A stretch of DNA of 7,972 nucleotides from an uncultured Eubacteriales bacterium (lineage in GTDB: Bacteria; Bacillota; Clostridia; Lachnospirales; Lachnospiraceae). Location of the stretch: contig OMSZ01000240.1 in the NCBI GenBank assembly GCA_900313855.1, positions 1-7,972 of the forward strand, written 5' to 3'. The position numbers and the translations under genes are program-made. Below are positions 5,890 to 7,972 of this stretch, piece by piece. Position 1 is the first letter of the stretch. Every line of letters starts with the position of its first letter. The notes beneath the pieces are model-generated. The model was not told where the DNA came from. It did no database searches and saw only the letters and a program-made list of their open reading frames with translations.

Positions 5890-7972
5890 ATGGATATACT
5901 TAGGATTATTTTCATAATTTTGTTCCTTTTTTCAATGGGATGTGCGATTAAGGGAATAACGGAGAAGCGTAGGAACGTCGCGTTCGTGATATTGGCATTA
6001 ATGATCGCAGCCTCTGATATATTCAGCTTTGCCATTGTCGAAGCACATATGGTTAAGAATGCATCGGATATATTACTGCCTTATTACATTTTACATGCGT
6101 GGTCTTTATTGGCATTCCTTGTAATGGTAATTCTGATCGATCACAGAAGGAATTATATAGTAGCGGTCGTGATGGCTGTTTTCGTGTGTATATATCAGAC
6201 TTATCTTGTTATTTCGCAGTATCTGGGTGGACGTGTATTTTCATTCCAGAGAAGGATATATTTCCGGAAGGCATTCTGGGTTGCAGTAGATTCTAAGAAT
6301 ACAGGTCTGCTTTTCAGTTATCGTTCATACAGGATAGGCCTGTATATTAATATTGCTATAATTCTTTGCGTTCTGGTTATACGTATTATCAGGGCTAATA
6401 AGATATTCAGAACCAGATTTTACGCATTAATGCTCATTGCTATTGTATATAGTGCCGTTGAAAGTATCAGGATAAATTTTGTGCTGCCGATGTGGATTCC
6501 GAGTATTGCATATAACATGGTTGCTATTCTGGGTTTGTATTTTACGAGTACATTTGCCCACAGCAGACTTAGAGAATGGTCATTGGACAGCTTTGCCAAT
6601 GACATGAGTGACGGACTTGTACTTTATGACAGATATAATGATCTTATTCATATCAATGCAATGATAAAGAATACCTTGGATGAGAAGCTTGTCGAAGATT
6701 TCAGGGATAAGGAAAAGCTTGAAAGCTGGATTGAGGAATCTAAGGATGAGGATGAAGGAAGTATAGTTATTTCTGATGATAATAAGAGTATCATAGCATA
6801 TAAATATGATGATAAGATATACTATTTTAAAGTTAAGGTGATCGTTTTAGGTGATGATGATGCTAAGATAGGTACTTTGTTTATTCTTCATGATACTACT
6901 GATTCACTTACTCAGATCAAATTAATGGAGAAGGCTAACGAGGAGCTTGAACGGGCGAGTCGTATGAAATCGGATTTCCTTGCTAATATGAGTCATGAGA
7001 TCCGTACTCCTATGAATGCGGTTATAGGTATGGCAGAGATAGCCATGAGAGAGAAGAATCCGCAGCAGATCACAGATTATCTTTTGCAGATTCAGAGTTC
7101 GGGTAAAAACCTGCTTAATATCATCAATGATATTTTGGATTATTCAAAGATAGAATCCGGTAAGATGGAGATTATAGAGGACGGTTATGAACCGTTTACA
7201 GAATATTCAGAGATTGCTAATGTTGTAGCTACAAGGATAGGCAACAAACCGCTTGATCTGATCTTCTTCATTGAGACGGAGCTTCCGCATAAGCTGTTAG
7301 GTGATGCAATGCGTATAAGGCAGGTGCTTATCAATCTTGCCAACAATGCGGTTAAGTTTACAAAGGAAGGATTTGTACGGGTAATCGTAACGTGTGAATA
7401 TGTTTCTGAGGATACTGTCAACCTGACATTTCATGTAACGGATACCGGAATAGGTATCAAAGAGGAGGATTTAGAGAAGTTATTTGTAAGCTTCCAGCAG
7501 GTGGATTCAAAGCGCAACAGATCGGTTGAAGGAACGGGTCTGGGATTGGCGATAGCGAAGAATCTTGTTGAGGCTATGGGAGGCACCATAGGTGTTGACA
7601 GTGAGTACGGAAAAGGATCGGACTTCTGGTTTACCGTACCTCAGAAGGTTATTGATAAAACCAATGATATTCTGGTTGAGAATGCTGCAAACAAGCGTGC
7701 ATTTATCATCGAAACTGATGGGCGTATGTTTGAGATATTCAAAGATGCAATGGATAAGCTTGATATAGATAGTGTAGGAGTTGCTTCTTTTGCTGATTAC
7801 ATGCCTGCAGATAAGAATGATTATTTCTTCTTCAAAGAAGGAGAATTTAATGATGAAGCGGAAGAGTTCTTAAGATCCCATGAGAATGTAAGCGGAATAA
7901 TGATGGTTGATATCGCTTCGGATTTCAGTACTGATATTTCTAATCTTCATATTTTGCACAAGCCGGCTACTA
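5890..7972 (+). CDS. Membrane-bound hybrid sensor histidine kinase (partial, 3' end cut)
   Basis: The frame stays open for 694 codons and leaves the window without a stop. About seven hydrophobic segments (residues near 4-20, 30-50, 61-83, 89-110, 149-168, 177-193, 202-222) resemble the seven-helix N-terminal sensor region found in clostridial kinases. A PAS-like domain (about 232-336) and a short coiled-coil helix follow. The dimerisation domain carries H369 in MSHEIRTPMNAVIG, the phosphorylated histidine. The ATPase domain has N486 (NLANNAVKFT), DTGIGI (518-523), a LFVSFQQVDS F box, and GTGLG (548-552). From about 602 a receiver-like domain begins; its Lys is kept (K691-P692), but the phospho-acceptor Asp position reads FFFKEG (646-651), so it looks inactive. 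Further receiver or HPt domains probably follow. An in-frame TAG at 5881 fixes the start to ATG 5890 or later; the ribosome binding site is weak (GGTAG at 5879-5883). Its ligand and partner regulator are unknown. Confidence 0.93.
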   Translation, partial: MDILRIIFIILFLFSMGCAIKGITEKRRNVAFVILALMIAASDIFSFAIVEAHMVKNASDILLPYYILHAWSLLAFLVMVILIDHRRNYIVAVVMAVFVCIYQTYLVISQYLGGRVFSFQRRIYFRKAFWVAVDSKNTGLLFSYRSYRIGLYINIAIILCVLVIRIIRANKIFRTRFYALMLIAIVYSAVESIRINFVLPMWIPSIAYNMVAILGLYFTSTFAHSRLREWSLDSFANDMSDGLVLYDRYNDLIHINAMIKNTLDEKLVEDFRDKEKLESWIEESKDEDEGSIVISDDNKSIIAYKYDDKIYYFKVKVIVLGDDDAKIGTLFILHDTTDSLTQIKLMEKANEELERASRMKSDFLANMSHEIRTPMNAVIGMAEIAMREKNPQQITDYLLQIQSSGKNLLNIINDILDYSKIESGKMEIIEDGYEPFTEYSEIANVVATRIGNKPLDLIFFIETELPHKLLGDAMRIRQVLINLANNAVKFTKEGFVRVIVTCEYVSEDTVNLTFHVTDTGIGIKEEDLEKLFVSFQQVDSKRNRSVEGTGLGLAIAKNLVEAMGGTIGVDSEYGKGSDFWFTVPQKVIDKTNDILVENAANKRAFIIETDGRMFEIFKDAMDKLDIDSVGVASFADYMPADKNDYFFFKEGEFNDEAEEFLRSHENVSGIMMVDIASDFSTDISNLHILHKPAT

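Noticed and set aside
5577..6035. 152-codon minus-strand frame across the yebC end, terminator and kinase start.
   Set aside because: It crosses a strong terminator, a promoter and the starts and ends of two well-supported genes; its composition (many Ile, Asn, Pro, His) looks like antisense noise.

Overview
The window looks like ordinary chromosome from a low-GC, Gram-positive anaerobe of the Clostridia, most likely a member of the Lachnospiraceae (Butyrivibrio/Roseburia-like). This is an inference from AT-rich DNA, strong AGGAG-type ribosome binding sites, consensus sigma-A promoters, U-tailed intrinsic terminators, and the character of the serine--tRNA ligase, glycogen synthase and hybrid histidine kinase proteins. 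No mobile element, CRISPR array, rRNA or tRNA gene was seen.

Layout from left to right: (1) an HD-domain 5'-deoxynucleotidase of the YfbR type (94-696, +); (2) glycogen synthase glgA (815-2266, +); (3) serine--tRNA ligase serS (2364-3641, +); (4) a convergent intergenic stretch with the serS terminator and an AT-rich imperfect repeat with a 60-bp period, which runs into the end of (5) a LysR-family regulator (3793-4674, -); (6) a 253-bp divergent promoter region; (7) yebC (4928-5656, +); (8) a strong terminator and a near-consensus promoter; (9) a large membrane-bound hybrid histidine kinase (from 5890, +), which runs off the right edge with no stop.

The genes do not form one pathway. Each plus-strand gene seems to be its own transcription unit, with a recognisable promoter and, where the end is visible, a hairpin terminator. 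The first three are housekeeping or central-metabolism genes: nucleotide pool, carbon storage and tRNA charging. Two of the gene junctions are packed so tightly that the promoter of the next gene overlaps the terminator of the previous one.

The best second-look signal is regulatory. The lysR and yebC promoters diverge, both with -35 TTGAAA, a 17-bp spacer and a TGn-extended -10. They flank a 15-bp LysR-type T-N11-A palindrome that lies at about -60 from both predicted start sites, and further TTCA/TGAA pairs overlap both -35 boxes. This suggests that the LysR protein controls itself and yebC. I did not find a clearly new multi-gene system here.
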